DNA of 21,458 nt, from positions 1 to 21,458 of the IMG/VR virus record IMGVR_UViG_3300031801_000030. The stretch is one strand, 5' to 3'. Each line of letters starts with the position of its first letter. Within the stretch, counting starts at the first letter, position 1. Of this stretch, positions 1 to 7,818 are shown piece after piece. The DNA comes from a virus. The position numbers and the translations under genes are program-made. The notes under the pieces were generated by a model. That model had not been told where the DNA came from. It worked only from the letters and a program-made list of their open reading frames with translations, and ran no database searches.

Positions 1-610
1 TATTTGTTAATGCCTCTTTGAGGTATTTTTGGGCTTTTGCATCATTTCTAACTTCCGCCGCCAGTCCCTTCGCCTTTAATCCACCTTTTGTGTTTAAAAG
101 ATGTTCATAAATTGGCGTAGGATATGCCCCTGGTGCCGAAGGTTGGGCCACAACATCAACTGTTATGATTTCAAAGTCTGAAACCTCGCCACCACCGTAC
201 TCTGACATATTGCCAGAGCCACGAGAGCTAACGCCTAGTTTCACACCTGATTCCAACATTGTTTTGACAAGTTGGCCCATCGGTGTTGGCAAAATTTTCA
301 TTTTGCCGTATCCATTTGGTCCATCCATCCACATTTCTGTAATCATGTGAGACACACGGTCCAAATTAATTTTTAAATCGTCTGGATGATCTACTTCTCC
401 GAGAACTGAATAACCAGATGTAATCTGATCATTAAGAGTTTTCACTGCTTTTCCTATTTCGTTTACAGGATAAACTCTTTCATTAGCATTTTTGATCCCG
501 CCTTGAATACAAATACCTTTCATGTACAAATCCTTGCCTTCTTTTCCTTCATGCAAGACCTGTATTCTGGCTTGATTAAATGATAACTCTTCTCTAAGAT
601 ATATTGACAT
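1..610 (-). CDS. 21: Prohead core protease gp21 (partial, C-terminus off the left edge)
   Basis: This is the serine protease that matures the T4-type prohead by cleaving scaffold and capsid proteins inside the shell. The first 203 residues are visible, starting MSIYLREELS. Family hallmarks are GEVDHPDD around residues 71-78 (candidate catalytic His75) and GVSSRGSG around 126-133 (candidate nucleophile Ser128 or Ser129), followed by VVAQPSAPGAYP. Both blocks have the spacing seen in the T4 gp21 (peptidase S77) family. The ATG at 610-608 has a good ribosome site (AAGGAG on the minus strand). It is the last visible gene of the leftward head operon, 39 bases after the core protein gene, and no promoter is evident in that gap. 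The reading frame is open to the window edge, so only the end is missing. Identification is from recalled motifs, not a search. Confidence 0.9.
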   Translation of the reverse strand, partial: MSIYLREELSFNQARIQVLHEGKEGKDLYMKGICIQGGIKNANERVYPVNEIGKAVKTLNDQITSGYSVLGEVDHPDDLKINLDRVSHMITEMWMDGPNGYGKMKILPTPMGQLVKTMLESGVKLGVSSRGSGNMSEYGGGEVSDFEIITVDVVAQPSAPGAYPTPIYEHLLNTKGGLKAKGLAAEVRNDAKAQKYLKEALTN

Positions 611-649
611 TCTGACAATCTCCTTTTATTAAATCAACAATGCTGACAA

Positions 650-1672
650 TTATTTGCCGGCTACTGGTGATTTTGCAGATTTATCTGAACCATCTTTGGA
701 ATCGGCTTTCTCTTGCTTCTTAAATGAAGTAGATTTAGCTTTTCCACCTGTGTTCTCAAAATCGCCTGCTAGTTTGCCTGCTGTGGGTGCCGCTCGTCCT
801 TTATCTTCTGCGCCTGATCCAGTTTTAATTGGAGTTCCTGCACTTTTGATTTTCGGTCCACTTGATACTGGTGATTTTGCCGATTTGTCATCTCCGCCGC
901 TCATATCGCCTTTAACTGGATTTTTGTATTCTTTCACAGTTTCTTTTGCGTTTTCTTTAGCGTCTTTGGTTTCGAATCTAGACATTTCTGGTTGCACTTG
1001 TTGTGCTTCTGCAGGAATAACTGGTGCTAATGAAGTTTCTTCTTCTTCGCCATCACCGTTTTTGTCATTCATCATCGCTTCGAATTCTGCTTTTAGTTCG
1101 TCTAAAGCGTCTTCTAAATCAACAACTCTTTCTTCTACAGAACCGTCTTCACCATTTTCAGCATCAGCGTCCATGTCTTGACCTAATTCGTCGGCCGCCA
1201 CATCTGCTTCACCTTCTCCATCAGCTGAAATATCTTTGATTAATTCATCAGTAGCGTCGCCACCAACTTCTTCAATCGTTTCTTCATCTGTTTTTTGAAC
1301 TGGTGCAGATTTAGTATAGACTCCCTCATCTTTAATCTTTTCTTCTGCGGGTTTGTCTTCTACTGTTTCTTTTGCTTCTTCTTTGGTTTCTTCTGCTTTT
1401 TCGTCAGACTTTTCAGTTTCTTTAACTACTGATTCGTCTTTCTTGTCGTCTTCTTTAGCTTCTTCTTTAGTTTCGTCTTTAGTTTCTGTTGTAACAGCTT
1501 CTTGAGCTACTGGCGTTGCCGCTGTTGCTTCTGAATCTGCTAACCCTTCGTAGATGTCTCTAGACTTTTCTACTACTATTTCATGAAATAGTTGTTCTGC
1601 TTTATCAGTTTCTTCATTGATTAAAAGCTCTAACAACGATTCAAATTTATTTTGTTTAAGTTCGTTTGACAT
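650..1672 (-). CDS. Acidic prohead core/scaffold protein, gp67-like
   Basis: It probably forms part of the internal core on which the head assembles. The N-terminal 40 residues (FESLLELLINEE, then KAEQLFHEIVVEKSRDIYE) look like the helical start of T4 gp67. They are followed by a very long Glu/Lys/Asp-rich low-complexity stretch, an acidic helix around residues 180-215 (VVDLEDALDELKAEFEAMM) and a Lys/Ser/Gly-rich tail. The octapeptide DKSAKSPV occurs twice near the C-terminus. At 340 residues it is several times longer than T4 gp67 (about 80), so gp22-like scaffold function may be merged in or it may be a distinct core protein. ATG 1672 is preferred over the GTG at 1678 because AAAGGAG lies about 9 bases before the ATG but only 3 before the GTG. 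Position between portal and protease matches T4 gene order (20-67-68-21). Confidence 0.65.
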   Translation of the reverse strand: MSNELKQNKFESLLELLINEETDKAEQLFHEIVVEKSRDIYEGLADSEATAATPVAQEAVTTETKDETKEEAKEDDKKDESVVKETEKSDEKAEETKEEAKETVEDKPAEEKIKDEGVYTKSAPVQKTDEETIEEVGGDATDELIKDISADGEGEADVAADELGQDMDADAENGEDGSVEERVVDLEDALDELKAEFEAMMNDKNGDGEEEETSLAPVIPAEAQQVQPEMSRFETKDAKENAKETVKEYKNPVKGDMSGGDDKSAKSPVSSGPKIKSAGTPIKTGSGAEDKGRAAPTAGKLAGDFENTGGKAKSTSFKKQEKADSKDGSDKSAKSPVAGK

Positions 1673-1701
1673 TTGCACGTGCTCCTTTATTGTGGCAAGT
1701 T

Positions 1702-1709
1702 TACTTATA
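1702..1709 (-). promoter_or_regulatory. Late-promoter-like box TATAAGTA
   Basis: The minus strand reads TATAAGTA, one base from the T4 late consensus TATAAATA, about 30 bases upstream of the gp67-like ATG and followed by a strong AAAGGAG ribosome site. It lies in the 103-base gap after the glycosyltransferase-like gene, so it could boost expression of the core protein and protease. The one-base difference and the AT-rich background keep confidence moderate. Confidence 0.4.
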
Positions 1710-1775
1710 AGTGTATTGTATTTACAAAAGATGGGGAAAAAGGTACCTATATTTGGCGAAAAACCGTTCTTTTAG

Positions 1776-2399
1776 TTAACTTTTTGTTTCAAGGTTGAAT
1801 TTAGTTAAAAAATCAGCGATTATAATGTTAGTTAAGTTGTCTTGCCATAGTAAATCTTTGGGAGCAAACCAGCCTGCAGGTATTACACGAATATATTTTA
1901 CATCTTTAAAATCTTGTAGGCACCTTTTCGTTTGACTCATCCAATTGCCATAAAAAGTTGCTTCATCTGTGCTTTTTTTATAGTTACGAGTATCTTTATA
2001 AAGATTGTTAAACTTATTCAAAGATTTACTGTCTTTGTCAAAGCCCTTATAATCAAAACCTAACATATAAACTTCTGTAGATCCTTGATCTAACGCCAGT
2101 CTTAATGCTGTTGGTCCAGAACTCCACCCTAGACTTGGTTTAAACCATTGTACATGGTCTAATATTTTTTGATTTTTTTCATATTGCACATTATAATTTG
2201 AATATACTTTATTATGTACAACATAATCAGTTTCTCCAATCTCCATCATCATTTTTGGATCAACAGCAACTAAAAAATCTGGTCTATCAGTTCTATATAC
2301 ACCATTACAGGCAAAAACTGTGCCGTGTTTTTTTAAATCTTCTATTTGGATTCCTTTTCGGGATTCGCCGTTACCCAATACAAATGCTACTTTACTCAT
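1776..2399 (-). CDS. Glycosyltransferase/DUF115-like protein inserted in the head operon
   Basis: The function is not certain. The 207-residue protein starts KVAFVLGNGESR, a glycine-rich nucleotide-sugar-type loop. It continues with VFACNGVYR and DFLVAVDPKMM (residues 27-52), then GWSSGPTALRLAL and EVYMLGFDYKG. This order (GNG-x-S-R, ACN-x-x-Y, D-x-V-A-V-D, SG-x-TAL, GFD) resembles GT42 sialyltransferase/DUF115 (MAF-like) folds, which bind CMP-sugars or related nucleotides. It sits between a small conserved protein and the core protein gene in an otherwise purely structural operon, with 42 bases upstream and no clear ribosome site. I recall similar proteins in the same place in marine T4-like phages but cannot verify this. 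It could glycosylate a virion protein or be a degenerate enzyme with a structural role. Confidence 0.5.
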   Translation of the reverse strand: MSKVAFVLGNGESRKGIQIEDLKKHGTVFACNGVYRTDRPDFLVAVDPKMMMEIGETDYVVHNKVYSNYNVQYEKNQKILDHVQWFKPSLGWSSGPTALRLALDQGSTEVYMLGFDYKGFDKDSKSLNKFNNLYKDTRNYKKSTDEATFYGNWMSQTKRCLQDFKDVKYIRVIPAGWFAPKDLLWQDNLTNIIIADFLTKFNLETKS

Positions 2400-2441
2400 A
2401 ATGTATAGTAATTATTCTGTTTTGCTAAAGGGTATGTTAAA

Positions 2442-2681
2442 TTAGATTGCTAAATCGTCTACTTGTGGTTGAGCATACATTTTTTGAACAAATTCTGCTT
2501 CTTCTACTTGTTGATCGTCGTGTTCTTCAGATGCTAATCTCATTAAATTAATATCGTTGAGAGTAAGTCTTGTTTTTCTAGTGTCGTCTTTATCTAATAT
2601 GGAAATATCGTTTTCAGGTTGATACGTTTTATCCTGTTCAAAGCCATCTTGTCCGTGTGTAAAAAATTCCAATAGTTTCAT
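2442..2681 (-). CDS. Small conserved protein downstream of the portal gene
   Basis: This 79-residue acidic protein has the motif RKTRLTLNDINLMR (around residues 35-48), followed by a charged helix and VQKMYAQP. A similar RKTRLTL-x-x-IN-x-x-R small protein follows gene 20 in marine T4-like phages as I recall them. Its position corresponds to the T4 gp67/gp68 zone, so a role in head assembly or the prohead core is plausible but unproven. It starts 15 bases after the portal stop, consistent with translation from the same message. No membrane segment or catalytic motif is visible. Confidence 0.6.
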   Translation of the reverse strand: MKLLEFFTHGQDGFEQDKTYQPENDISILDKDDTRKTRLTLNDINLMRLASEEHDDQQVEEAEFVQKMYAQPQVDDLAI

Positions 2682-2696
2682 ATCAGTATTTAACCC

Positions 2697-4427
2697 TTAT
2701 ACAGGTGTTCCTCCACTACCGCCCGGTATGACACCTCCACCGCCTGGTGTTTGTCCTGGTTGTCCGGGTTGTCCTGGTCCTGGTTCTGGAGAGTCTGGGT
2801 CTGCTGTTGGTTCTTCAAATTGGTCTAGATCTGAAGTAATGCCTGATTGTGATACTCCGCCACCTCTTAATTGCGATTGTTTACTTTGTTTTTTCTTAGG
2901 TATAGCATTTTCTTCTGCCCACAAGTCAGCATTTCTTGCCATTTCTTCTTCACTTAATCCTAAATATCTTTTTAACGCAAATCTTTTTGACATATATGGT
3001 AGTTCTGCTACCTGTGTAAATGTACCTACCCTACTTTGATCCATTTCAGTTTGTCTATATGCCGCAAAGTTTTGTGGTGGATTAAGTTTTAATTCAAACA
3101 TACCATTGTCAATGTTATAACCTTTGCTTTTAATCCATAATTTAAATTCTGAATCAAATGATTCTTTTAACATACTTTGTAATCTTGCACAATATTTGTT
3201 AAATCTTAATTCTTGTATGTAAGCAGTACCTACTCTACCATCATTATATTGTTGCCCACCATCTTCCGCACCAGTTGGCAAATATGAACTTGGAATTCTT
3301 AATCCTCTAAACAATTTGTTTGTAAAAAATCTTAAATCGTCTATTTCACCTAAATTAGTACCACCTGGCAGTGTATCAACTTTAGATCCTCTTCCTTCTG
3401 CTGTTTGCGGAAAGAAATAATCCTCATTAATGCTCATAGGATTATATGTTGCATCAATATAGTTGACACCACCTGATGTGCTTGGAATTCTTCTTTGATT
3501 AATTTCGTTTTTAACTCTCTCAACGAATTGCATAGCCAAGTGTGTTGGCATATTACCTACGTCAATATAAAATACTCTTCTTTCAGGTGCTCTTTGAACC
3601 CTGTAAATGATAATTGCATCTTCTAATAATTCTTTTTGTTTGTAAACTTTGAAAACTTGTTCTAATACTGATTGTCCAAACGGAAATAAGTTGTCTAACC
3701 CATCTGACATTGACATATGAATAACGTTTTCTGCACCAATGGCATATTGATTCATTGTTCTGTAGAATCTTCCACCAGTTGCTCCAGCAAATCCTGACAT
3801 ATCAGAACCTCTACCAGCACCTGCATAACTTTGTGAGTATGCCGCAGTACCACCACCTGTAGTTCCACTACCACCAAACGTTTGATTTGGTGTTATTGAC
3901 GTTACAGATAATTTTTGTAAGTTTGGATTAATATCTCTAATAACATATTGTTCGGGTTTTTTGCCTTCAGATTCGTTAACAATGATTCTATCTATTTTTG
4001 CCGCGTCCATATACAACCATTTTAGTGTTTCTGGGTCTCTTACAAAAAAGCAATCTCCATATTTTAACGCATTTCTGAAAATTCTAAAAATTCTTTTATT
4101 AAATTTGTTTGCCTGTGTCCATTGTTGAAGTGCTTTTTTTAAAAGTTTAACTTCGTGTTCAGTTGTTTCATCTTTGAATACTAAATCAAATGGTGTTTCG
4201 TTTTCTGTGTTAGATTGTGTAGAAAATTCTGCTAGAATATCTAGTGCCGCATTAATTTCACTGTCTGAATCCATTTGGTCATATTGAAAATATCTTTGAA
4301 TTCTGTTTGGATGTCCTGTATAAACATCAGGTAGGTATGATGAATAGTTTCTTTTTGCGAAATTAGGCACTTTTTCACCACTAATTGGTGATAAGTTGGC
4401 ATCTCTAAAATATTTTTTCCAAGACAT
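2697..4427 (-). CDS. 20: Portal vertex protein gp20
   Basis: It forms the dodecameric portal at the head vertex, through which DNA is packaged and to which the tail joins. The 576-residue length is close to T4 gp20 (about 524). Typical features are the N-terminal SYLPDVYTGHPNRIQRY, the stretch DSDSEINAALDILAEFS (residues about 54-70), the central YRVQRAPERRVFYIDVGNMP and the LPGGTNLGEIDDLRFF region, all well conserved in this family. A Gly/Ser-rich loop lies around residues 184-222. The last 35 or so residues form an unusual Pro/Gly-rich tail with GQPGQPGQ repeats. It lies 39 bases downstream of the tape-measure gene, with no late box in that gap, so the two are probably co-transcribed. Confidence 0.95.
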   Translation of the reverse strand: MSWKKYFRDANLSPISGEKVPNFAKRNYSSYLPDVYTGHPNRIQRYFQYDQMDSDSEINAALDILAEFSTQSNTENETPFDLVFKDETTEHEVKLLKKALQQWTQANKFNKRIFRIFRNALKYGDCFFVRDPETLKWLYMDAAKIDRIIVNESEGKKPEQYVIRDINPNLQKLSVTSITPNQTFGGSGTTGGGTAAYSQSYAGAGRGSDMSGFAGATGGRFYRTMNQYAIGAENVIHMSMSDGLDNLFPFGQSVLEQVFKVYKQKELLEDAIIIYRVQRAPERRVFYIDVGNMPTHLAMQFVERVKNEINQRRIPSTSGGVNYIDATYNPMSINEDYFFPQTAEGRGSKVDTLPGGTNLGEIDDLRFFTNKLFRGLRIPSSYLPTGAEDGGQQYNDGRVGTAYIQELRFNKYCARLQSMLKESFDSEFKLWIKSKGYNIDNGMFELKLNPPQNFAAYRQTEMDQSRVGTFTQVAELPYMSKRFALKRYLGLSEEEMARNADLWAEENAIPKKKQSKQSQLRGGGVSQSGITSDLDQFEEPTADPDSPEPGPGQPGQPGQTPGGGGVIPGGSGGTPV

Positions 4428-4466
4428 AGTTTATTTTACACTTTTTTGTAGCAAATAACAAGACAT

Positions 4467-6605
4467 TTATGCTTGAAGTACCTGTCCACTAACATTTTTT
4501 ATGTTCCTATATGTTCCTTCAGTAGATCTAGCAATCTTACTATTAACACCTACAAGCATATTTACACTATCTACCATGTTTGTTAGCTTTTTATTTGTAG
4601 TGGTTAATTCTGTTACCATACTGGCCATTTTAGTTTCTAATGGCGTAATGTTTAGTGCAGAATTAAGATTAGCATTTGATGTAACTGAACTTGCTACGTT
4701 TGGTGTTATTATTTCCGGTCCTCGTTCACCTGTAAGATATGGAACACCTGAAGCCATAGCACCACCAACATATTTTTCACCACCTACCATTCCACCAACG
4801 GCTGATCCGGCCATATTTCCTAGTGTTGCACCTAGCATAGCACCACCTGGTCCACCTAAAAAGAATCCAGCTATTCCACCTAATACTGAACCAGCTAAAC
4901 CTCCCCAAGATGAATTGTCATTTGATTTGTCGTCATCTACTAATCCAGCAACACTCATACCTGCTGTTCCAACTGCTCCAACGGCGCCGAGTGCTAATCC
5001 CATTCCTGAATTTAATCCACCTTTAATTCCGCCACCCATTCCACCAAACATTCTAGAACCCATCATACCTGCCTTGGTTCCCATATACACTGCTGTATAA
5101 GTTGGTAGTGTGTCTTTTAATAAATTTAATCCCAATCCTGCAATAGTTTTTGAACCGTATAATATTGCTTTTGTAAAATCTGATGTACCTGTAATAAATT
5201 TGTCAGACAGATCTCCTATTGAACCTACTATGCTGTCAGTTCCTTCACCGCCCAACCGACCTAACATACTATAAAATCCTGTTTCTAAACTTTGTGTTGC
5301 CGCTGATAATCTTTTTGCATTTTCTTGAAATTGCATTAATGAAGATGTACCACCTGCAATGGCAATCCCTTGTTCTTTTAATGCCGCTACCTGATCTAAT
5401 GTTAATCCAGCTAAGGCAATAATTCCAGGAGTTAAAGCTGTGAATTCTACTTGTCCAGTTGCCGCCGCTTTACTAAATCTATCTAAAGATTTAACTGACA
5501 TATTTTTCATTTGTACTAAAGCCTGTTCAGAATTTATTGTTCCAGAAATTAATGACCTAACTGTTTTTTGTACTTCTGGAAAATTCTGTACAAGCATCAT
5601 AGCGGCATCAGTTACAGGAACTCCGGCATTAGCAATTAAGTCTTCCATACCTTCACTTAACATTGGAGATACTGATCCTATTGTAGCGGCAAATCCTGAT
5701 AACCTTCTTTGAGTATCATCGTCTTGTGTTCTTATAAAAGCGGCAAATCTAGCATTTGAGGCTTGTTGATCTAATTGAGCACGAAGTTCTGATCTTTGTT
5801 GACCTGTTAATTTTGCTAATCTATCAAGTTCTTTGGCAAAATTTGCGGCACTTTGCACTCTTTGTTGATTAGTCAATTGATCAAAGATACCTGTTCTTCT
5901 TTGTCTATCTAAATTTGTTATTAGTGTTTCATTAATTTCGTCGACTGTAAAACCTAAACTAGCTAGTTCTGGAGTAGCTTGAGTTCTTAATGCTTCTCCT
6001 AATCCAGCAATACCTATAGCACCTTTAGTAGTTGTTCCGTAAAGTGCGGCTAGTGTTGTTGAATTATCTCTAACCAATTTAGCAAAGTCATCTAATGGCA
6101 AAGCGGCCATTGCCGCGGCATTTCTCATTTGTACGATAGACTGATTAAAGTTACCACCAACTTCAGATAGTCCTCTAAATGTGTCGGCATTGACGTCAAA
6201 TGTTTTACCAAGATCTGCAATAAAATTTAAAACTTCACTACTACCTCGTAAACTTTCAGTAAATTCACTTATTGATCCTGTACCTGCATATGCGGCTGAA
6301 CCAAATCCTCTTAAACTAGATCTAACTGCTCTTACACTGTCGTTAAGTTCAGAAAAAGAGTCTCTAATCTCTTTTAAATCTTTATCTAATTCTTTGTAAC
6401 CTTTTCCTTCTTTTGTTAACGATTTAACTATTTTTGATCTGTTTGTATTTTCTAGTGTTTGTAATTTAACACCTTTCTCATCATGAGCAAGTTTTTGTAA
6501 AGCTAGTTTTCTTTGTTTACGAGCATCGACGCCGCCTGATATTCCTCCTAAGGCTTTCTTAATTTCTTCCCCTAATGCTTTTATATCTCCGTCGTCCATC
6601 GCCAT
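4467..6605 (-). CDS. Tail tape-measure protein (gp29 functional equivalent)
   Basis: It probably sets tail length and occupies the tube lumen. The 712 residues have a charged helical N-terminus (residues 1-100), a long helical middle with QQRVQSAANFAKELDRLAK, a Gly/Ala-rich hydrophobic zone (about 495-620) and the motif GERGPEIITP at 626-635, which is common near the end of phage tape measures. At roughly 1.5 Angstrom per residue it would give a tail near 107 nm, in the range of T4-like tails. It is the first gene of the leftward operon, behind a late promoter at 6669-6676, and is divergent from gp26/gp51. Tail chaperones next to a tape measure fit the lambda-type arrangement. Direct similarity to T4 gp29 is not obvious by eye. 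ATG 6605 is chosen over ATG 6599 because AGGA lies upstream at a usable distance. Confidence 0.75.
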   Translation of the reverse strand: MAMDDGDIKALGEEIKKALGGISGGVDARKQRKLALQKLAHDEKGVKLQTLENTNRSKIVKSLTKEGKGYKELDKDLKEIRDSFSELNDSVRAVRSSLRGFGSAAYAGTGSISEFTESLRGSSEVLNFIADLGKTFDVNADTFRGLSEVGGNFNQSIVQMRNAAAMAALPLDDFAKLVRDNSTTLAALYGTTTKGAIGIAGLGEALRTQATPELASLGFTVDEINETLITNLDRQRRTGIFDQLTNQQRVQSAANFAKELDRLAKLTGQQRSELRAQLDQQASNARFAAFIRTQDDDTQRRLSGFAATIGSVSPMLSEGMEDLIANAGVPVTDAAMMLVQNFPEVQKTVRSLISGTINSEQALVQMKNMSVKSLDRFSKAAATGQVEFTALTPGIIALAGLTLDQVAALKEQGIAIAGGTSSLMQFQENAKRLSAATQSLETGFYSMLGRLGGEGTDSIVGSIGDLSDKFITGTSDFTKAILYGSKTIAGLGLNLLKDTLPTYTAVYMGTKAGMMGSRMFGGMGGGIKGGLNSGMGLALGAVGAVGTAGMSVAGLVDDDKSNDNSSWGGLAGSVLGGIAGFFLGGPGGAMLGATLGNMAGSAVGGMVGGEKYVGGAMASGVPYLTGERGPEIITPNVASSVTSNANLNSALNITPLETKMASMVTELTTTNKKLTNMVDSVNMLVGVNSKIARSTEGTYRNIKNVSGQVLQA

Positions 6606-6635
6606 ATGGTTTTAATTCCTATCATTATCTACGCA

Positions 6636-6643
6636 TATAAATA
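6636..6643 (+). promoter_or_regulatory. T4-type late promoter for gp26-gp51
   Basis: An exact TATAAATA box on the plus strand lies 43 bases before the gp26 ATG. The T4 gp55 sigma factor needs only this extended -10 box, and a gp55 homologue is encoded in this window. It points rightward and lies to the left of the leftward promoter at 6669-6676, so the two face each other. Confidence 0.75.
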
Positions 6644-6668
6644 TAGACATATATACGTAATTAATGTA

Positions 6669-6676
6669 TATTTATA
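6669..6676 (-). promoter_or_regulatory. T4-type late promoter for the tape-measure/head operon
   Basis: The plus strand reads TATTTATA, an exact TATAAATA on the minus strand, 63 bases upstream of the tape-measure ATG. It is the only exact late box seen ahead of the leftward block 1-6605, so it probably drives tape measure, portal and downstream head genes. Confidence 0.75.
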
Positions 6677-6686
6677 GATATAAAAA

Positions 6687-7541
6687 ATGGTAGAAAACAC
6701 AAACCCTTTAAACAAGTATTTTAGACAGCCCTCTGTATATGTAACGTTACCATCGGGTGGAGCATATCCTCCACACGTATTAACGCCATCTGAAACAGGA
6801 GAAGTAGGTGTACAACCAATGACTGCTCGTGATGAGATTGTGTTTAAAACACCAGATGCATTAATGAATGGTCAGGGCATGGTAGATGTAATCCAGAGTT
6901 GTATTCCAGCAGTTAAAGATGCATGGCAAATTAGCAATTATGATTTAGATTCAATATTAATAGCGATACGTATTGCCACGTACGGTGAAACTATGGATAT
7001 TAATTTTAATGTTCCGGGCACAACAGAAAAAGCAGATCATACATTAAATTTACCAGCATTGTTAGACCAAATTAAATCTGCTACGGTAAAAAATGAAGTT
7101 GTGTTAAAAGACGGATTAAAAATTGCAGTAAGACCGTTAACATACAAAGACATGACTACTACTGCTCTCCAAACATTTACGCAACAAAAATTATATTCAA
7201 CAGTACAGAACGCAGATATGGCTCCAGAAGAAAAAATAAAAAGATTTAACGAAAGTTTTAAAGCATTAACTGAGTTAAGTCATACTATCCTGTTAAAAAA
7301 TGTTTCTAGTATTACTATACAAGATGGTACAGAAGTCACAGACCCCGCACAAATAAAGGAGTTTGTAGAAAAAGCGAATGCAACACTAATAAAAGAGTTG
7401 CAAGATAAATTAATTGAACTGAGAACTCAAGGTGCAGTACAACCTATAAAATTAAAAGCAACCGAAGAGCAGATCAAAAAAGGTGCACCAGTTTCCTATG
7501 AGATTCCGGTAACATTTGATACTGCAAATTTTTTCGTATAA
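6687..7541 (+). CDS. 26: Baseplate hub/tail assembly chaperone gp26
   Basis: This is a T4 gp26-family protein (T4_baseplate family), needed for assembly of the central tail hub. The 284 residues contain the family signature KYFRQPSVYVTLPSGG (10-25), QPMTARDEIVFKTPDALMNG (43-62), VIQSCIPAVKDAW (68-80) and ILIAIRIATYGE (90-101). Related phage proteins, as I recall them, carry a CxxC zinc-ribbon-like turn after this; here the site reads NVPGTTEKADH, without cysteines. No clear ribosome site precedes the ATG, only an A-rich stretch. It ends ANFFV-stop over a run of six T, where a -1 slip would continue into gp51. It is first in a two-gene operon behind the late promoter at 6636. Confidence 0.9.
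   Translation: MVENTNPLNKYFRQPSVYVTLPSGGAYPPHVLTPSETGEVGVQPMTARDEIVFKTPDALMNGQGMVDVIQSCIPAVKDAWQISNYDLDSILIAIRIATYGETMDINFNVPGTTEKADHTLNLPALLDQIKSATVKNEVVLKDGLKIAVRPLTYKDMTTTALQTFTQQKLYSTVQNADMAPEEKIKRFNESFKALTELSHTILLKNVSSITIQDGTEVTDPAQIKEFVEKANATLIKELQDKLIELRTQGAVQPIKLKATEEQIKKGAPVSYEIPVTFDTANFFV
7526..7535 (+). promoter_or_regulatory. Candidate -1 ribosomal frameshift site joining gp26 to gp51
   Basis: In the gp26 frame the codons AAT TTT TTC are read just before GTA TAA. The bases form two overlapping slippery heptamers, A AAT TTT (7526-7532) and T TTT TTC (7529-7535), and the stop is 4-7 bases downstream. The -1 frame is open from 7520 through the gp51 stop at 7765. A slip would give gp26 residues 1-282 plus 77 more, about 359 in all. 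No strong downstream hairpin was seen. Confidence 0.5.
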
Positions 7542-7588
7542 CGTTACTTTCACAATCGGATTCTGACATTATTATCACTTTAAAGGAT

Positions 7589-7765
7589 ATGGAAAAAGAT
7601 ACTAAAGCATTACGGAACGATCTTTTAAAAATATGCTGGTATATGCGAGGTGGCGTAACATATTCAGAGGCCGCGGCAATGTCCCCCACAGAACGTCAAA
7701 TAGTAAGTCAATTGGTAAAAGATAATTTGGAAACAACCAAAAAAACTGGTCAACCTTTCTTTTAA
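7589..7765 (+). CDS. 51: Baseplate hub assembly catalyst gp51
   Basis: This small T4 gp51-family protein assists hub assembly. The 58 residues from ATG 7589 contain KALRNDLLKICWYMRGGVTY (6-25) and the C-terminal VKDNLETTKKTGQPFF, both characteristic of the family in marine T4-like phages. The ATG is poorly placed: AAAGGA ends only one base before it. The open frame continues upstream without a stop to 7520, overlapping the end of gp26 in the -1 frame, with coding-like sequence LLSQSDSDIIITLKD. It may therefore be made wholly or partly as a gp26-gp51 fusion. It is too short to be seen at usual length cutoffs. Confidence 0.85.
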   Translation: MEKDTKALRNDLLKICWYMRGGVTYSEAAAMSPTERQIVSQLVKDNLETTKKTGQPFF

Positions 7766-7772
7766 ATCAATA

Positions 7773-7778
7773 TATAAT
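7773..7778 (+). promoter_or_regulatory. Possible -10 box ahead of the coiled-coil gene
   Basis: TATAAT lies 46 bases before ATG 7819 in the 53-base gap after gp51. No matching -35 box is seen at 16-18 bases. It could serve an early or middle transcript, but AT-richness makes chance occurrence likely. Confidence 0.25.
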
Positions 7779-7818
7779 ACTTTAATGGGCACTAAAAAAC
7801 TGGATAATTACAATCTAT

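Noticed and set aside
654-1239. Rightward open frames opposite the acidic core protein gene
   Set aside because: They mirror a repetitive Glu/Lys-rich gene on the minus strand, have no ribosome site and show low-complexity Ser/Leu/His composition.
4501-5712. Rightward open frames opposite the tape-measure gene
   Set aside because: The minus-strand tape measure has clear tape-measure features, and the plus frames are Pro/Ile-rich reflections of Gly/Asn-rich coding sequence.
7474-7689. Leftward 71-codon frame over the gp26/gp51 junction
   Set aside because: Both gp26 and gp51 are clearly coding on the plus strand here.
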